Source: Amycolatopsis palatopharyngis
GTDB taxonomy: Bacteria > Actinomycetota > Actinomycetes > Mycobacteriales > Pseudonocardiaceae
NCBI RefSeq assembly: GCF_003385185.1
Contig: NZ_PQHZ01000015.1
Location: 62,001 to 126,000, forward strand
Length of the DNA stretch: 64,000 nt
Direction of reading: 5' to 3'
A model generated the notes under the pieces. The model searched no databases, was not told the origin of the DNA, and worked only from the letters and a program-made list of their open reading frames with translations. This document shows, piece after piece, positions 7,300 to 16,185 of the stretch. Within the stretch, counting starts at the first letter, position 1, and the number at the start of each line of letters is the position of its first letter. The translations under genes and the position numbers were made by a program.

Positions 7300-10200
7300 T
7301 CACTCCTGGGATGGAGTGCCGCCTTGCGGGCCGTTCTCCGGGGCGCCGTTCTCCGGGGCGCTGTTCTCCGGGGCACTGTTCTCCGGGACGCTGCGCAACA
7401 GCCGGCGTAGCCCGTCGGCGTCCAGCAGGTCCACCGGCCGCACGGTGTGATCGGACCGGACGTAGTGGAACGCGGCCCGTACCCGGTCCAGCGGCACTCC
7501 GGCCAGTGCCGCCCAGGCCAGCCGGTATGCCGCGAGCTGGACGGACAGCGCGGGCAACCGGTCGGAGTCGGGCACCGAACCGGTCTTCCAGTCCACAACG
7601 GTCCAACCGCCGTCCGGATCGGCGAACACGGCGTCCATCCGCCCGCGCAGGGTGACTCCGTCCACATCGGTGGAGAACGGCACCTCCACTTCGTACGGAG
7701 TGCGGGTGGCCCACTCGCTGCGCTCGAAGGCGTGCTGCAGCGCCGCGAGTTCGGCGTCGCCCGCCGCTCCCGTGTCGGCGGCTCCAGGCAGATCGTCGAT
7801 CTCCAGCAACCGGTCGGCGCCGAATCGGCGCTCCAGCCAGCCGTGGAAGGCAGTACCGCGCCGCGCGAAGGAGTTCGGCGGCATCGGCAGCGGCCGCCGC
7901 AGCCTGCGCGCGAGCGCCTCGGGGTCACCGGCCAGTTCGACCAGTTGGCTCACCGAGAGCCGATCGGGCAGGGTCACCTGCTCGACCGCTCCCGCGGCCC
8001 GTGCCCGCTCGGCGAGCAGCACGTCGGTATCGGTGATCCAGCCGTCCGGGTCCTCCTGGGGCTCCGCATCCTCGATGCCCTCATGCGCCGCGGGCTCCGG
8101 CTCCGCGAGTGCGGCCATCTCGGACTTCACCAGCTCGACGCCTTCCAGTACGGCTGCCCTGCGCCCGCCGAGTGGATCCACGGGCCACTGTGCCGTGCGG
8201 TACTGGGAGATCAACGGGTTCGGCACGTCCGGTTCCGGCTCGCTCGCCCACTCACCCACCGTGCCCACCGCATCCGGCCCGGCGGCCTCGCCCATGATCG
8301 CGGCGATCTCGGTGAGGAAGTCGGACGGCCCCTTCGGCTTGGCGCTGGTCTCGTTCCACCAGTGCCCCGAAGCGAGCAGGCAGTGCTCGGAACGGGTCAG
8401 CGCCACGTAGCAGAGCCTGCGCTCCTCCTCGGCCTGGCGCTCGGCGAACGCTGACTCGTGCTCGGCCAGTGACTCGACGACCTCCTTGCGGTTCTCCCCG
8501 CCGTACAGGCGCACCTCGGGCAGGTCCTGGGCGTCCCCACGCAACGGGGCGGGCAGCGACGGGACTGTCTTGAGCCAGGACGAGGATCGGCGTTTGCCGG
8601 GGAAGACGTCCTTCACCAGGTGCGGGACCGCGACGACCCGCCACTCCAGGCCCTTGGCCGAGTGCACGGTGAGTACCTGCACCCGATCCGGCACCACCTC
8701 GACCTCACCGGGTGCGAGTCCGTCCTCCGCGTGCGTGGCGGCGGCGAGGTAGTCCAGAAAGGACAGCAGGGTGGCGGTGGGCGCGGCTTCGGCGTATTCG
8801 GTCACCACGTCGGCGAACGCGTCGAGGTGCGCCCTTCCCGCACTGCCGGGCCTCGCGAGGGACTCGACGTCGAGCAGCATCGTCCGCTCCACATCCGCGA
8901 CCAGTTCGGGCAACGACTGGTCCAGCCTGCGCCGGAGCGCGGAGAGCTCCCCGCTGAGTCTGCGAACACGCTGGTATCCGGCCGTCGAGTAGTGTTCGGG
9001 AGCACCGGGGTCGTCGATCGCGTCCACCAGCCCGGTCTGCTCGGCTCGCTCCGCGTAGAGCGCCGGATCCTCCAGCGGTTGACCTGTTTCCACGGTCGGC
9101 GCGGGCCCCGCCAGCAGTTTCGCCCGCCGCCACAATGCCGCGAGATCGGCAGCGCCGATCCGCCACCGAGCTCCGGTGAGCAGGCGGGCTGCTGCGGTAC
9201 CCGCCAGTGGGTCGGCCAGTACCCGCAGGGTGCTGACCAGGTCGGCCACCTCGGGTTCGTCGAGCAGGCCGCCGAGACCGACCACCTCGACGGGCAGCCC
9301 CCGTTCGCGAAGCGCGGCGGCGATGGGCGCCATATCGGCACGCCTGCGCACGAGTACGGCCGCGGTGGGCGGGGTTCCGTTCTCCGCGCGCTCGGCGAAC
9401 CAGACCTGTGCCATTGCGTCAGCCAGCCACTCCCGCTCCGCCCGGACGTCGGTGAGCAGCGCGCACCGGATGTCGGCCGGTCCCGCACCCTCACGTGCCC
9501 GTAGCCGTTCCACGCCGAGACCACCGGCGCGGAGGGGTTCGGCGATCCCGTTGGCGAGGGTGAGCACCTCGGGCGGATTGCGGAAGCTGGTCAGCAATCC
9601 GTACCGGCGCGCGGGCACCAGCCGATCCTGCTCCCTTCGCGGGAAGTCGGTGGTGAACCGGGGCAGGTTCGCCGCGCTCGCACCGCGCCAGCCGTAGATG
9701 GCCTGTGCCGGGTCGCCGACGGCGGTGATCGGCAGCGGACTGTCCGCGCTGCCGCCGAACAGCGCCCGCAGCAGTACCCGCTGCGCATGTCCGGTGTCCT
9801 GATACTCGTCCAGCAGCACCGCACCGTAGCGGTCCCGTTCTCCCGCGGGTACCTCCGGATGCTCGGCCGCCAGCCGTGCTGCCAGCGACATCTGGTCGGC
9901 GAAGTCCAGCGCGCCCTCCGCGCGCTTGCGCCGCTGGTAGTTGTCCACCAGTGGGAGCAGTTCGAGCCGGAATCTTTGCGCGGCAAGAATTTCCGTCAGT
10001 ACCACCGGCGGATCGGCGCGCTGCCCCTTCGCCCTGGGAGCGTTCTCCACAAGGGAACAGAAGCGCGCCGTATAGGCCCGCAGCGCCTCCGCCTCCACGA
10101 GGTGCTCACCCAGTTCACCGGCGAGCGAAAGCAGCTGGGCCGTAACCGTGGCCGGCACCTTGTCGGTCTCCAGATCGCTGTCCCATGTGGACACGACGCG

Positions 10201-10701
10201 ATGGCCCAGCTGCCAGGAAGCGGTCTCCGACAGCAGCCGCACACCCGGCTGCACCGGAAGGCGCAGGCCGTGTTCACCGAGCAGCCTGCCCGCGTAGGCG
10301 TGGTAGGTCAGCACGGTGGGTTCACCGGCGAGTACCGCGGCGCGCCGCTGTCCGCCGGGATCGATCCGTTCCAGCAGTCCGGAACCGGCGAGCCTGCGTA
10401 GCCGGGCCCGCACCCGCTCGGCGAGCTGGCGCGCCGCCTTGCGGGTGAAGGTCAAACCCAGCACGCGTTCGGGGGTCACCAGGCCGTTCGCGACGAGCCA
10501 CACCACCCTGGCCGCCATGGTCTCCGTCTTGCCCGCACCCGCGCCCGCGACCACGAGGGCGGGCTCGGCGGGCGCCGCGATCACCGCGGCCTGCTCGTCG
10601 GTCGGCGGATGCAGCCCCAGCGCGAGCGCGATCTCCGCGGGCGAGACGAGTGATTCCGCGCCAGGCGGAGTCACTGTGCCAGCTGCTGCCCTCTCCGTCA
10701 T
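7300..10701 (-). CDS. adnB: AdnB: helicase-nuclease subunit of the AdnAB end-resection complex
   Basis: The 1133-residue protein is a UvrD-type superfamily 1 helicase with Walker A AGAGAGKT at 52-59 and Walker B LLDEYQD at 296-302, and a C-terminal RecB-type nuclease domain with the catalytic VVDWKTG near 1037. AdnAB of mycobacteria is a heterodimer that resects double-strand breaks; AdnB supplies the leading motor. Length fits mycobacterial AdnB (about 1100). Its ATG overlaps the adnA stop by 4 nt (ATGA), so the two are translationally coupled. The extreme C-terminus carries a Pro-Glu-Asn repeat tail beyond the nuclease fold that looks dispensable. Confidence 0.92.
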   Translation of the reverse strand: MTERAAAGTVTPPGAESLVSPAEIALALGLHPPTDEQAAVIAAPAEPALVVAGAGAGKTETMAARVVWLVANGLVTPERVLGLTFTRKAARQLAERVRARLRRLAGSGLLERIDPGGQRRAAVLAGEPTVLTYHAYAGRLLGEHGLRLPVQPGVRLLSETASWQLGHRVVSTWDSDLETDKVPATVTAQLLSLAGELGEHLVEAEALRAYTARFCSLVENAPRAKGQRADPPVVLTEILAAQRFRLELLPLVDNYQRRKRAEGALDFADQMSLAARLAAEHPEVPAGERDRYGAVLLDEYQDTGHAQRVLLRALFGGSADSPLPITAVGDPAQAIYGWRGASAANLPRFTTDFPRREQDRLVPARRYGLLTSFRNPPEVLTLANGIAEPLRAGGLGVERLRAREGAGPADIRCALLTDVRAEREWLADAMAQVWFAERAENGTPPTAAVLVRRRADMAPIAAALRERGLPVEVVGLGGLLDEPEVADLVSTLRVLADPLAGTAAARLLTGARWRIGAADLAALWRRAKLLAGPAPTVETGQPLEDPALYAERAEQTGLVDAIDDPGAPEHYSTAGYQRVRRLSGELSALRRRLDQSLPELVADVERTMLLDVESLARPGSAGRAHLDAFADVVTEYAEAAPTATLLSFLDYLAAATHAEDGLAPGEVEVVPDRVQVLTVHSAKGLEWRVVAVPHLVKDVFPGKRRSSSWLKTVPSLPAPLRGDAQDLPEVRLYGGENRKEVVESLAEHESAFAERQAEEERRLCYVALTRSEHCLLASGHWWNETSAKPKGPSDFLTEIAAIMGEAAGPDAVGTVGEWASEPEPDVPNPLISQYRTAQWPVDPLGGRRAAVLEGVELVKSEMAALAEPEPAAHEGIEDAEPQEDPDGWITDTDVLLAERARAAGAVEQVTLPDRLSVSQLVELAGDPEALARRLRRPLPMPPNSFARRGTAFHGWLERRFGADRLLEIDDLPGAADTGAAGDAELAALQHAFERSEWATRTPYEVEVPFSTDVDGVTLRGRMDAVFADPDGGWTVVDWKTGSVPDSDRLPALSVQLAAYRLAWAALAGVPLDRVRAAFHYVRSDHTVRPVDLLDADGLRRLLRSVPENSAPENSAPENGAPENGPQGGTPSQE
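7331..7390 (-). repeat. Four 15-bp repeats in the adnB 3' end
   Basis: Four adjacent 15-bp units read CCGTTCTCCGGGGCG with minor changes on the plus strand and encode repeated Pro-Glu-Asn-(Ser/Gly)-Ala on the minus strand. They keep the reading frame. Such a run can change copy number by slippage and would only alter a disordered tail. Confidence 0.85.
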
Positions 10702-13700
10702 GGTCCGGTCACCTGCCTTCCCTCCGGCCGGATCGGGCAGGCGGTGCGACCGGGGCAGCGTTCACAGTCGGTGTTCTCCCTGGCCGTGTATCCCGGTCCG
10801 GTGGTGGAGGTGGCCGCCGCACGGATCTGTTCCAGCCACTGCTGCCTGGCCTCCTCGTCGAGTGGCGGCTGGTCCCGTTGTGTCGCACCGGTTCTGGCGT
10901 TCGACTTGGCGACGTAGACGAGCCTGGCACCGCCGGAACTCGAGCCTGCCGAGTCGGCGAAGGCACCCAGCAGCGCCGCGAGCTGGTAGGTGGCCAGCTG
11001 CGGGTTCTGCTCCGCGTCGGCAGCGGTCACCGGCGTTTTGCCGGTCTTGATGTCGACGATCACCGGTCTGCCCTGCCGGTCGGACTCGAGCCGGTCGACC
11101 CGCCCGCGCAGCACGATCTTCGGCTCCTCCGGACCTGTTCCGGACGGCGGGAGGGCGATCTCGATGTCCTGTTCCACCGCCAGCTGCGTCAGCTCGGCGC
11201 GACTGCCCTTCAGCCAGGTGAGGAAGTTCTGCACCATCTTCTCCACCCGGCGGCGTTCCCGCCGCGAGAACCACGGCGCACCCGCGTCCACCCGGCTCCA
11301 CGCGTCGTCCAGCGCGGCCCGCAACTGTTCGTCGTCGGCTCCGCTCGCCGCGGCCTGCGCCAGTGCGTGCACCAGTGTGCCGGTGACCGCGGCAAGTTGC
11401 GCCGGGTCGCTGCCACCGTGTCGTTCCAGTAGCCAGCGCAACGGGCACCTGGCAAGGACATCCACAGTGGACGGTGATACGCCGATCACATCACCGGGAC
11501 CGAACAGCGGCGTCTCCGTGGAAACGTCTCCCAGGCCGTACCAGGAGTCGGGATGTGCGCCGGGCACACCCGCAGCGGCCAGCCTGGCGAGTTGCCGCGC
11601 CGCGAGCTTGCGCCTGTCCGGCTCGGACTCGCCATCGCAGACCACCTCCCGCAGCTCACCGACCAGTTCGGCGAGTACGAGCGAGCGTTCGTTACCAACA
11701 GCTCGCAAATCGGTCCGCTGTTCGTCGGCGGAGTCGTCCTGCTCGTCGACGAAGCGGGACGGCTGCTCGTCCTCGCCCTGCACGGCACTGACGATCAGGG
11801 TATGCCGTGCGCGGCTCGCGGCGAGGTAGAACAGCCGCCGCTCCTCGGCGAGCAGTGGCGCGGTCGCCGAAACGGACTCCGAGTCCACTCCGGACAGCAG
11901 GTCGACCAGCCGCTCCACGCCGAGCAAGGATCCGCGCAGCCGGAGATCGGGCCAGCTGCCCTCCTGCACCCCGACGACCGCGACGAGGCCCCACTCGCGC
12001 CCGACGGAACCGTGTGCGGTGAGCAGCGAGACGCCCTCGCCTCGGGCGGCGACGGGGGCCAGGCTGTCCCCCGCGATCTGTTGTGCCGTGAGGTAGTCGG
12101 CGAATCCGGCGACACTCGCCTTCGGCAACCGGTCGACATAGTGACCGGCGGCGTGGAAAAGCGCCACGACCGCGTCGAGATCCCGATCGGCCTGCATCCC
12201 GAGGGAGCCACCCCGAGCCGCGAGGCGAAGGAGCCGCCGCTCCAGCCCGCTGGCCTGCCACAGCTCCCAGAGCACCTGTTCCACCCCGTCGCCGCGGCGC
12301 ACGCCCGCGCGGGCGAGGTCCAGCAGGCCGCCCACGCGCCGTACCGGCGCCGCCTCCGATTCGGCGAGCCCCGCCAGCACGTCGTTTCCCCGCAGGGCCT
12401 CGATCAGCAGTTCGTCGCTCGAGCGCTCACCACCCGCGGCGAGTTCGAGTCTGCGCAGTCCCCTGCGCAGTCTGCGCAACGCGAGCGGATCCGCCCCGCC
12501 CAACGGTGAGGACAGCAACTGCTCGGCGATATCGGCGTCGAGCAGTTCGGGGTCGGCGCCGAGACGCAGCACGGTCAACAGTGGACGCACCCCGGACTGC
12601 CTGGCCAGCGGGAGCTCGTCCTCGGCTGCCGCGATCGGCACCCCGGAGGCGCGCAGTGCGCGTTGCAGGACGGGAAAGGAACGCGACGGCGAGCGGACCA
12701 GCACGGCCATCTCCGACCAGGGCACCTCGTCTATCAGATGGGCCCGCCGTAACTGGTCGGCCACCCAACCGGCCTCGGCCGCGGGAGTGGGCAGCAGCCT
12801 CGTTCGCACGGAGCCCGGTCCGGACTGGGCTCCGGGCAGCATCGCGCGGTGCCTGCCGCCGCCGGTCAGCTGCCCGGCGATCCTGGCGACCGTGTCGTGC
12901 ACGGCGGGCGCCATCCGATGCACCCTGCGCAGCGTGAGGGTGCGCTCGCCGTGCGGATCGGCGTCGGTGAACAGCCGGGGGTCGGCGCCTCGGAAGGAGA
13001 ACACCGACTGGTCGGGATCACCTGCGAGCACTAGGTCCTGTGCGGCACCGCCCAGCCTGCGCACCAGGCGAGACTGCAGCGGGTCCAGGTGCTGGGCGTC
13101 GTCGACCAGCAGATGCCGGATCCTGGCCTGCTCTCTGGCGAGCAGATCGGGGTCGGACTCCAGGGCGACCAGCGCCGAGGACACCAGCTCAGCGGCGTCC
13201 AGCGCGGGTGCTCCGGGCTGGCCCAGCGCATTGCCCCCCGCGCCCTGCAGAAGGGTGACCTCCTCGTACTGCCGCCAGAAGATCCCAGCGGCGATCCACT
13301 CCTCACACCCCCGGTTGTGCCCGAGCTTGATCAGGTCCTCCGGGCCGAGCCCGCGTTCGGCGGCCCGCAGGAGCAGATCGCGCAACTCCTCGGCGAACCC
13401 GGGAACCGAGAGTGCGGGACGGAGCCGCTCCGGCCAGTCGACCGCGCCTCCCGCGAGGTCGCCGGCGAGCAGTTCGCGCACGACGACATCCTGCTCGGGC
13501 CCGGACAGCAGGCGAGGCGGCGGCAGGTCGTCGGCGGCGGCCTGCAGCCGCAGGACGGCGAAGGCGTAGGAGTGCACGGTGCGGACCAGCGGCTCGCGGA
13601 CGGTGCGGGGCTCAGGGCCGTCCGCGGCGGTGAGCTTGCGGGTGATGTCGGCGCGCAGCGACTCGGCGGCCCTGCGGGACGTGGTGAGCACGAGCACCCG

Positions 13701-13916
13701 CTCCGGATCGGCCCCACCCGAGCGCACCCGCTGCGCGGCGACCTCGGCGAGCAGCGTGGTCTTGCCCGTGCCGGGCCCACCGAGTACCCGTACGAAACCA
13801 GCGGGCTCGTCGATCAGCCGCCGGGCATCGGGTTCCCAGACGCGCGGCTCGTCGGGCGCGGCCGCCGGGCGAACCAGGCGCGCGCCCACCTGCGCAGTCC
13901 TGCCGCGGTTGCTCAC
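10698..13916 (-). CDS. adnA: AdnA: helicase-nuclease subunit of AdnAB, with likely Fe-S staple
   Basis: The product is 1072 residues from the chosen GTG (MSNRGRTAQV), close to mycobacterial AdnA (about 1050). Walker A is GPGTGKT at 47-53, Walker B VDDAQ at 271-275 and motif III GDPDQSVFSFRG at 299-310. The C-terminal RecB-type nuclease has VIVDIKTGK. A cysteine in LARCPLRW and three in CERCPGRTACP bracket the nuclease and match the four-cysteine Fe-S staple of AddB-type nucleases. The frame is open much further upstream, but that extension is only the 30-bp repeat array read as protein, so the start is placed after it; the ribosome site is weak. adnB follows with a 4-nt overlap. Confidence 0.9.
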   Translation of the reverse strand: MSNRGRTAQVGARLVRPAAAPDEPRVWEPDARRLIDEPAGFVRVLGGPGTGKTTLLAEVAAQRVRSGGADPERVLVLTTSRRAAESLRADITRKLTAADGPEPRTVREPLVRTVHSYAFAVLRLQAAADDLPPPRLLSGPEQDVVVRELLAGDLAGGAVDWPERLRPALSVPGFAEELRDLLLRAAERGLGPEDLIKLGHNRGCEEWIAAGIFWRQYEEVTLLQGAGGNALGQPGAPALDAAELVSSALVALESDPDLLAREQARIRHLLVDDAQHLDPLQSRLVRRLGGAAQDLVLAGDPDQSVFSFRGADPRLFTDADPHGERTLTLRRVHRMAPAVHDTVARIAGQLTGGGRHRAMLPGAQSGPGSVRTRLLPTPAAEAGWVADQLRRAHLIDEVPWSEMAVLVRSPSRSFPVLQRALRASGVPIAAAEDELPLARQSGVRPLLTVLRLGADPELLDADIAEQLLSSPLGGADPLALRRLRRGLRRLELAAGGERSSDELLIEALRGNDVLAGLAESEAAPVRRVGGLLDLARAGVRRGDGVEQVLWELWQASGLERRLLRLAARGGSLGMQADRDLDAVVALFHAAGHYVDRLPKASVAGFADYLTAQQIAGDSLAPVAARGEGVSLLTAHGSVGREWGLVAVVGVQEGSWPDLRLRGSLLGVERLVDLLSGVDSESVSATAPLLAEERRLFYLAASRARHTLIVSAVQGEDEQPSRFVDEQDDSADEQRTDLRAVGNERSLVLAELVGELREVVCDGESEPDRRKLAARQLARLAAAGVPGAHPDSWYGLGDVSTETPLFGPGDVIGVSPSTVDVLARCPLRWLLERHGGSDPAQLAAVTGTLVHALAQAAASGADDEQLRAALDDAWSRVDAGAPWFSRRERRRVEKMVQNFLTWLKGSRAELTQLAVEQDIEIALPPSGTGPEEPKIVLRGRVDRLESDRQGRPVIVDIKTGKTPVTAADAEQNPQLATYQLAALLGAFADSAGSSSGGARLVYVAKSNARTGATQRDQPPLDEEARQQWLEQIRAAATSTTGPGYTARENTDCERCPGRTACPIRPEGRQVTGP

Positions 13917-13964
13917 AGATGCGATGGAATCATGCCGGTCCGACACACCTGACCACCGCCATGC

Positions 13965-14133
13965 CCCCAATGCCACATTCGGGACGTTGGAGTTCCCCAA
14001 TGCGGCATTCGGGACGTTGGAGTTCCCCAATGCGGCATTCGGGACGCTGGAGTTCCCCAATGTGGCATTCGGGACGCTGGAGTTCCCCAATGTGGCATTG
14101 GGGACGTTGAACGTCCCCAATGCCACATTGGGG
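13965..14133. repeat. 30-bp tandem hairpin array between divergent adnA and ATL genes
   Basis: Five consecutive units of exactly 30 bp run from 13981 to 14130, two of them identical; the pattern is GGGACGTTGGAG, then TTCCCCAATG, then CGGCATTC. Half a unit precedes the first. Each copy contains CCCCAATG-NNN-CATTSGGG, an inverted repeat; it is perfect in the last copy (14115-14133) and has one C mismatch in the others, while the three loop bases vary (CCA, CGG, TGG). The array fills most of the 240-bp gap between the start of adnA and the start of the alkyltransferase-like gene, so it should influence both promoters. The 30-bp period keeps all frames open, which explains the spurious coding extension. 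Confidence 0.92.
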
Positions 14134-14156
14134 AACTTCCCGGGCAGCATGGGCAC

Positions 14157-14453
14157 ATGGACGAGCAGTTGCACGAGCGGGTGCGCGAGTTGATCGCGGC
14201 GGTACCGGAGGGCTCCGTGTCGACCTACGGTGACATCGCCGCACTGGCGGGCGCCCCCACCCCCAGGTTGGTCGGTCGCATTCTCGCCGAGGACGGGCAC
14301 GACGTGCCCTGGCACCGGATCCTGCGTGCCAACGGCACTCCGGCACCGCACCTCGCGCGCGAGCAACTGGAACTGTTGCGTGCCGAGGGTGTGCTGGCGG
14401 ACGGGGAAAAGGTTAACCTGCGCACCTATCGCTGGACGCCCAGCGCAGGTTAG
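14157..14453 (+). CDS. Alkyltransferase-like (ATL) DNA-binding protein of the MGMT family
   Basis: The 98-residue protein matches the C-terminal DNA-binding domain of O6-methylguanine methyltransferase: SVSTYGDIAALAG (helix-turn-helix), the Arg finger region PRLVGRIL and the active-site loop. The catalytic PCHR motif is PWHR here (Trp52), so it cannot accept an alkyl group. Family knowledge: ATL proteins bind O6-alkylguanine, flip the base and flag the lesion for nucleotide excision repair. It is divergent from adnA; a similar gene (Rv3204) lies close to adnA in M. tuberculosis as I recall. Its stop codon lies inside the iron box of the next gene. Confidence 0.88.
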   Translation: MDEQLHERVRELIAAVPEGSVSTYGDIAALAGAPTPRLVGRILAEDGHDVPWHRILRANGTPAPHLAREQLELLRAEGVLADGEKVNLRTYRWTPSAG

Positions 14454-14463
14454 GCTGCCCTAA
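14445..14463 (+). promoter_or_regulatory. Iron box (IdeR/DtxR-type operator)
   Basis: The 19-bp GCAGGTTAGGCTGCCCTAA agrees at 15 positions with the actinobacterial iron box TTAGGTTAGGCTAACCTAA. It begins 45 bp before the ATG of the siderophore-interacting protein and overlaps the end of the ATL gene. An iron-loaded DtxR-family repressor would be expected to silence the gene when iron is plentiful. Confidence 0.8.
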
Positions 14464-14489
14464 ATACCGTCGAGGACCGAGGGGCATGG

Positions 14490-15356
14490 ATGACGGCGAC
14501 GGCACAGGACACAACGCTGGCGTACCGGATGATGCACGTGGCGCGCGTGGAACCGCTGACGCCACACCTGGTCCGGGTCTGCTTCAACGGAGCCGACCTG
14601 CACGACGTCCGCGACGTCGCCCCCGACCAGTACATCAAGCTGTTCCTGCCGCTGGAAGGCCAGGCGCGTCCCCAGTTGCCGCCGCCTCTCGCCGCCGAGG
14701 ACCAGGTGGCCTCCTGGTATCGCAGGTACCTCGCGATGCCCGACGGGGTGCGCCCGCCGATGCGCACTTACACGATTCGCGCACTCCGGCCTGAGCGGGG
14801 CGAACTCGACATCGACTTCGTCCTGCATCCGGACGCGGGTCCTGCCTCCGCCTGGGCCGGTTCGGCGGCTCCCGGCGACGAGGTGGCGTTTCTCGGCCCG
14901 CACGGGCTGTACTCGGTCCCCGAGGGCACCCGAAAGCAACTGCTCGTCGGCGACGAGTCGGCCCTGCCCGCGATCGGCGCGATCCTCGACGCCCTGCCGC
15001 GGGACGAAAGCGCCACCGTGATCGTGGAGGTCGGCGGCCCGGCCGACCGGATCCGGCTGGAGAGTCAGGGCGACGCCGACGTCGCCTGGGTGTACCGCGG
15101 CGAGGCCGAGCACGGCGACGCGCTGCTGGCTGCGGTACGGGCCGCGGACTTCCCATCGGAGGCCGTGTACGCCTGGGTTTCCGGCGAGGCGACGCTGGTG
15201 AAACACGTCCGGCGGCACCTGGTGCGCGAGCGCGGCGTGGACAAGCGGGCGATCACGTTCACCGGCTACTGGCGCCGTGGCGCGTCGGAGGACGACCAGG
15301 GCAGGGAGAGCATGCGGCGGATCGACTCCGGCGAGATCCCCGAGGACGAGTTCTGA
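14490..15356 (+). CDS. Siderophore-interacting protein (FAD ferric-siderophore reductase)
   Basis: The 288-residue protein has the SIP/ViuB layout: an N-terminal FAD-binding barrel with the flavin motif RTYTIRAL, a connecting segment with PGDEVAFLGPHG, and a C-terminal NAD(P)H-binding lobe including LLVGDESALPAIGAILD and WVSGEATLVKHVRRHL. The end (FTGYWRRGASED) is typical. Such enzymes reduce ferric siderophores in the cytosol to release iron. The start ATG has a GAGGGG site five bases upstream; an out-of-frame ATG four bases earlier is not used. Control by iron is supported by the iron box. No siderophore biosynthesis or transport gene is adjacent. Confidence 0.92.
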   Translation: MTATAQDTTLAYRMMHVARVEPLTPHLVRVCFNGADLHDVRDVAPDQYIKLFLPLEGQARPQLPPPLAAEDQVASWYRRYLAMPDGVRPPMRTYTIRALRPERGELDIDFVLHPDAGPASAWAGSAAPGDEVAFLGPHGLYSVPEGTRKQLLVGDESALPAIGAILDALPRDESATVIVEVGGPADRIRLESQGDADVAWVYRGEAEHGDALLAAVRAADFPSEAVYAWVSGEATLVKHVRRHLVRERGVDKRAITFTGYWRRGASEDDQGRESMRRIDSGEIPEDEF

Positions 15357-15363
15357 AACTCCC

Positions 15364-16185
15364 CTACCGGCCGAGTTCGGCGACGAGCAGTTTGACCAGC
15401 GCGCCGAGGCGCTGGCGTTCGGGCTGCACCGTGGGCACACCGATGTCGGCCAGCGGCGCGGCGGTCACCGGTCCGACACAGGCGCACAGGACGCTGGCCG
15501 GATCAGCGAGCGCCGCACGGAACTCCTCGAATCGGCCGCCCTCGCGTGCCAGGGTCAGCAGATTGGCGGTCGCGGGCGCGCTGGTGAACGCGAGTGCTCG
15601 GACCTCGCCCGACAGCACACCGCCGATCAGCTCCCGGGCGGGAGCCAGGTCCCGAGGCCACTGCCAGCGGTAGGGCTGCACCAGCAGCAACTCGGCTCCC
15701 GCGTCGAGCAGTTCTCCGGTGAACTCGGGCAGCGTGGTGCCGTGCAGCTGGGCGACGACCCTGCGCCCAGCCACTTCCTCGGCCAGCACCCGGTCGAACA
15801 GTTCCCGGTTGCTCTCCCCTGGCGCCGACCAGTGCTCGGTCAATCCAGCCCCGCGCACCGCGCCGGTGGCCTTCGGCCCCCGGACCAGGATCCGGGCCTG
15901 CCCGAGCGTCGCCAGCAGCCGATCGGCCATCCCCCAGCCGCGTGCCGCGTCGATCCAGCCGCGAAACCCCGCGCCGGTGGTGACAGCCACCAGATCCACG
16001 GGCCCGGCCAGCACGTTCTCCGTCGCGATCCGCAGCTGTTCGTCATCGGCGAGCGGAACGATCCGGATGGTCGGGGCGTGCCGCACGGTGGCGCCATGTC
16101 TGCTCAGAGCCGCACTGAACTCCTCGGCCCTGCGCTCGGCGGTGATACCGATCGTCACCCCCGCCAGGGCGGCGTGCTCAACCAT
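15364..16185 (-). CDS. HemD-like protein without DNA-binding domain (NnaR paralogue)
   Basis: The 273-residue product has the bilobed uroporphyrinogen-III synthase fold signatures, e.g. GITAERRAEEFSAAL, TTGAGFRGWIDAARGWG, RGPKATGAVRGAGL, FTSAPATANLL and ACVGPVTAAPL. It resembles the HemD-like half of the NnaR protein in this window throughout, including GFRGW, QLHG, PVxRW-like and VQPER motifs, yet stops where the winged helix of NnaR begins. It may therefore be a regulatory or ligand-binding relative rather than the housekeeping HemD. It overlaps the WYL regulator gene upstream by 8 nt, implying coupled translation. Activity as uroporphyrinogen-III synthase remains possible. Confidence 0.8.
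   Translation of the reverse strand: MVEHAALAGVTIGITAERRAEEFSAALSRHGATVRHAPTIRIVPLADDEQLRIATENVLAGPVDLVAVTTGAGFRGWIDAARGWGMADRLLATLGQARILVRGPKATGAVRGAGLTEHWSAPGESNRELFDRVLAEEVAGRRVVAQLHGTTLPEFTGELLDAGAELLLVQPYRWQWPRDLAPARELIGGVLSGEVRALAFTSAPATANLLTLAREGGRFEEFRAALADPASVLCACVGPVTAAPLADIGVPTVQPERQRLGALVKLLVAELGR

Noticed and set aside
13981-14130. CRISPR-like array
   Set aside because: The 30-bp units are back to back without unique spacers and no cas genes are present.
13917-14366. Repeat-rich N-terminal extension of AdnA (ten-residue Val-Pro-Asn-Ala repeats) as a novel domain
   Set aside because: It is only the 30-bp hairpin array read in frame; the array lies in a divergent intergenic region and overlaps the ATL gene, and AdnA homologues begin at the chosen start.
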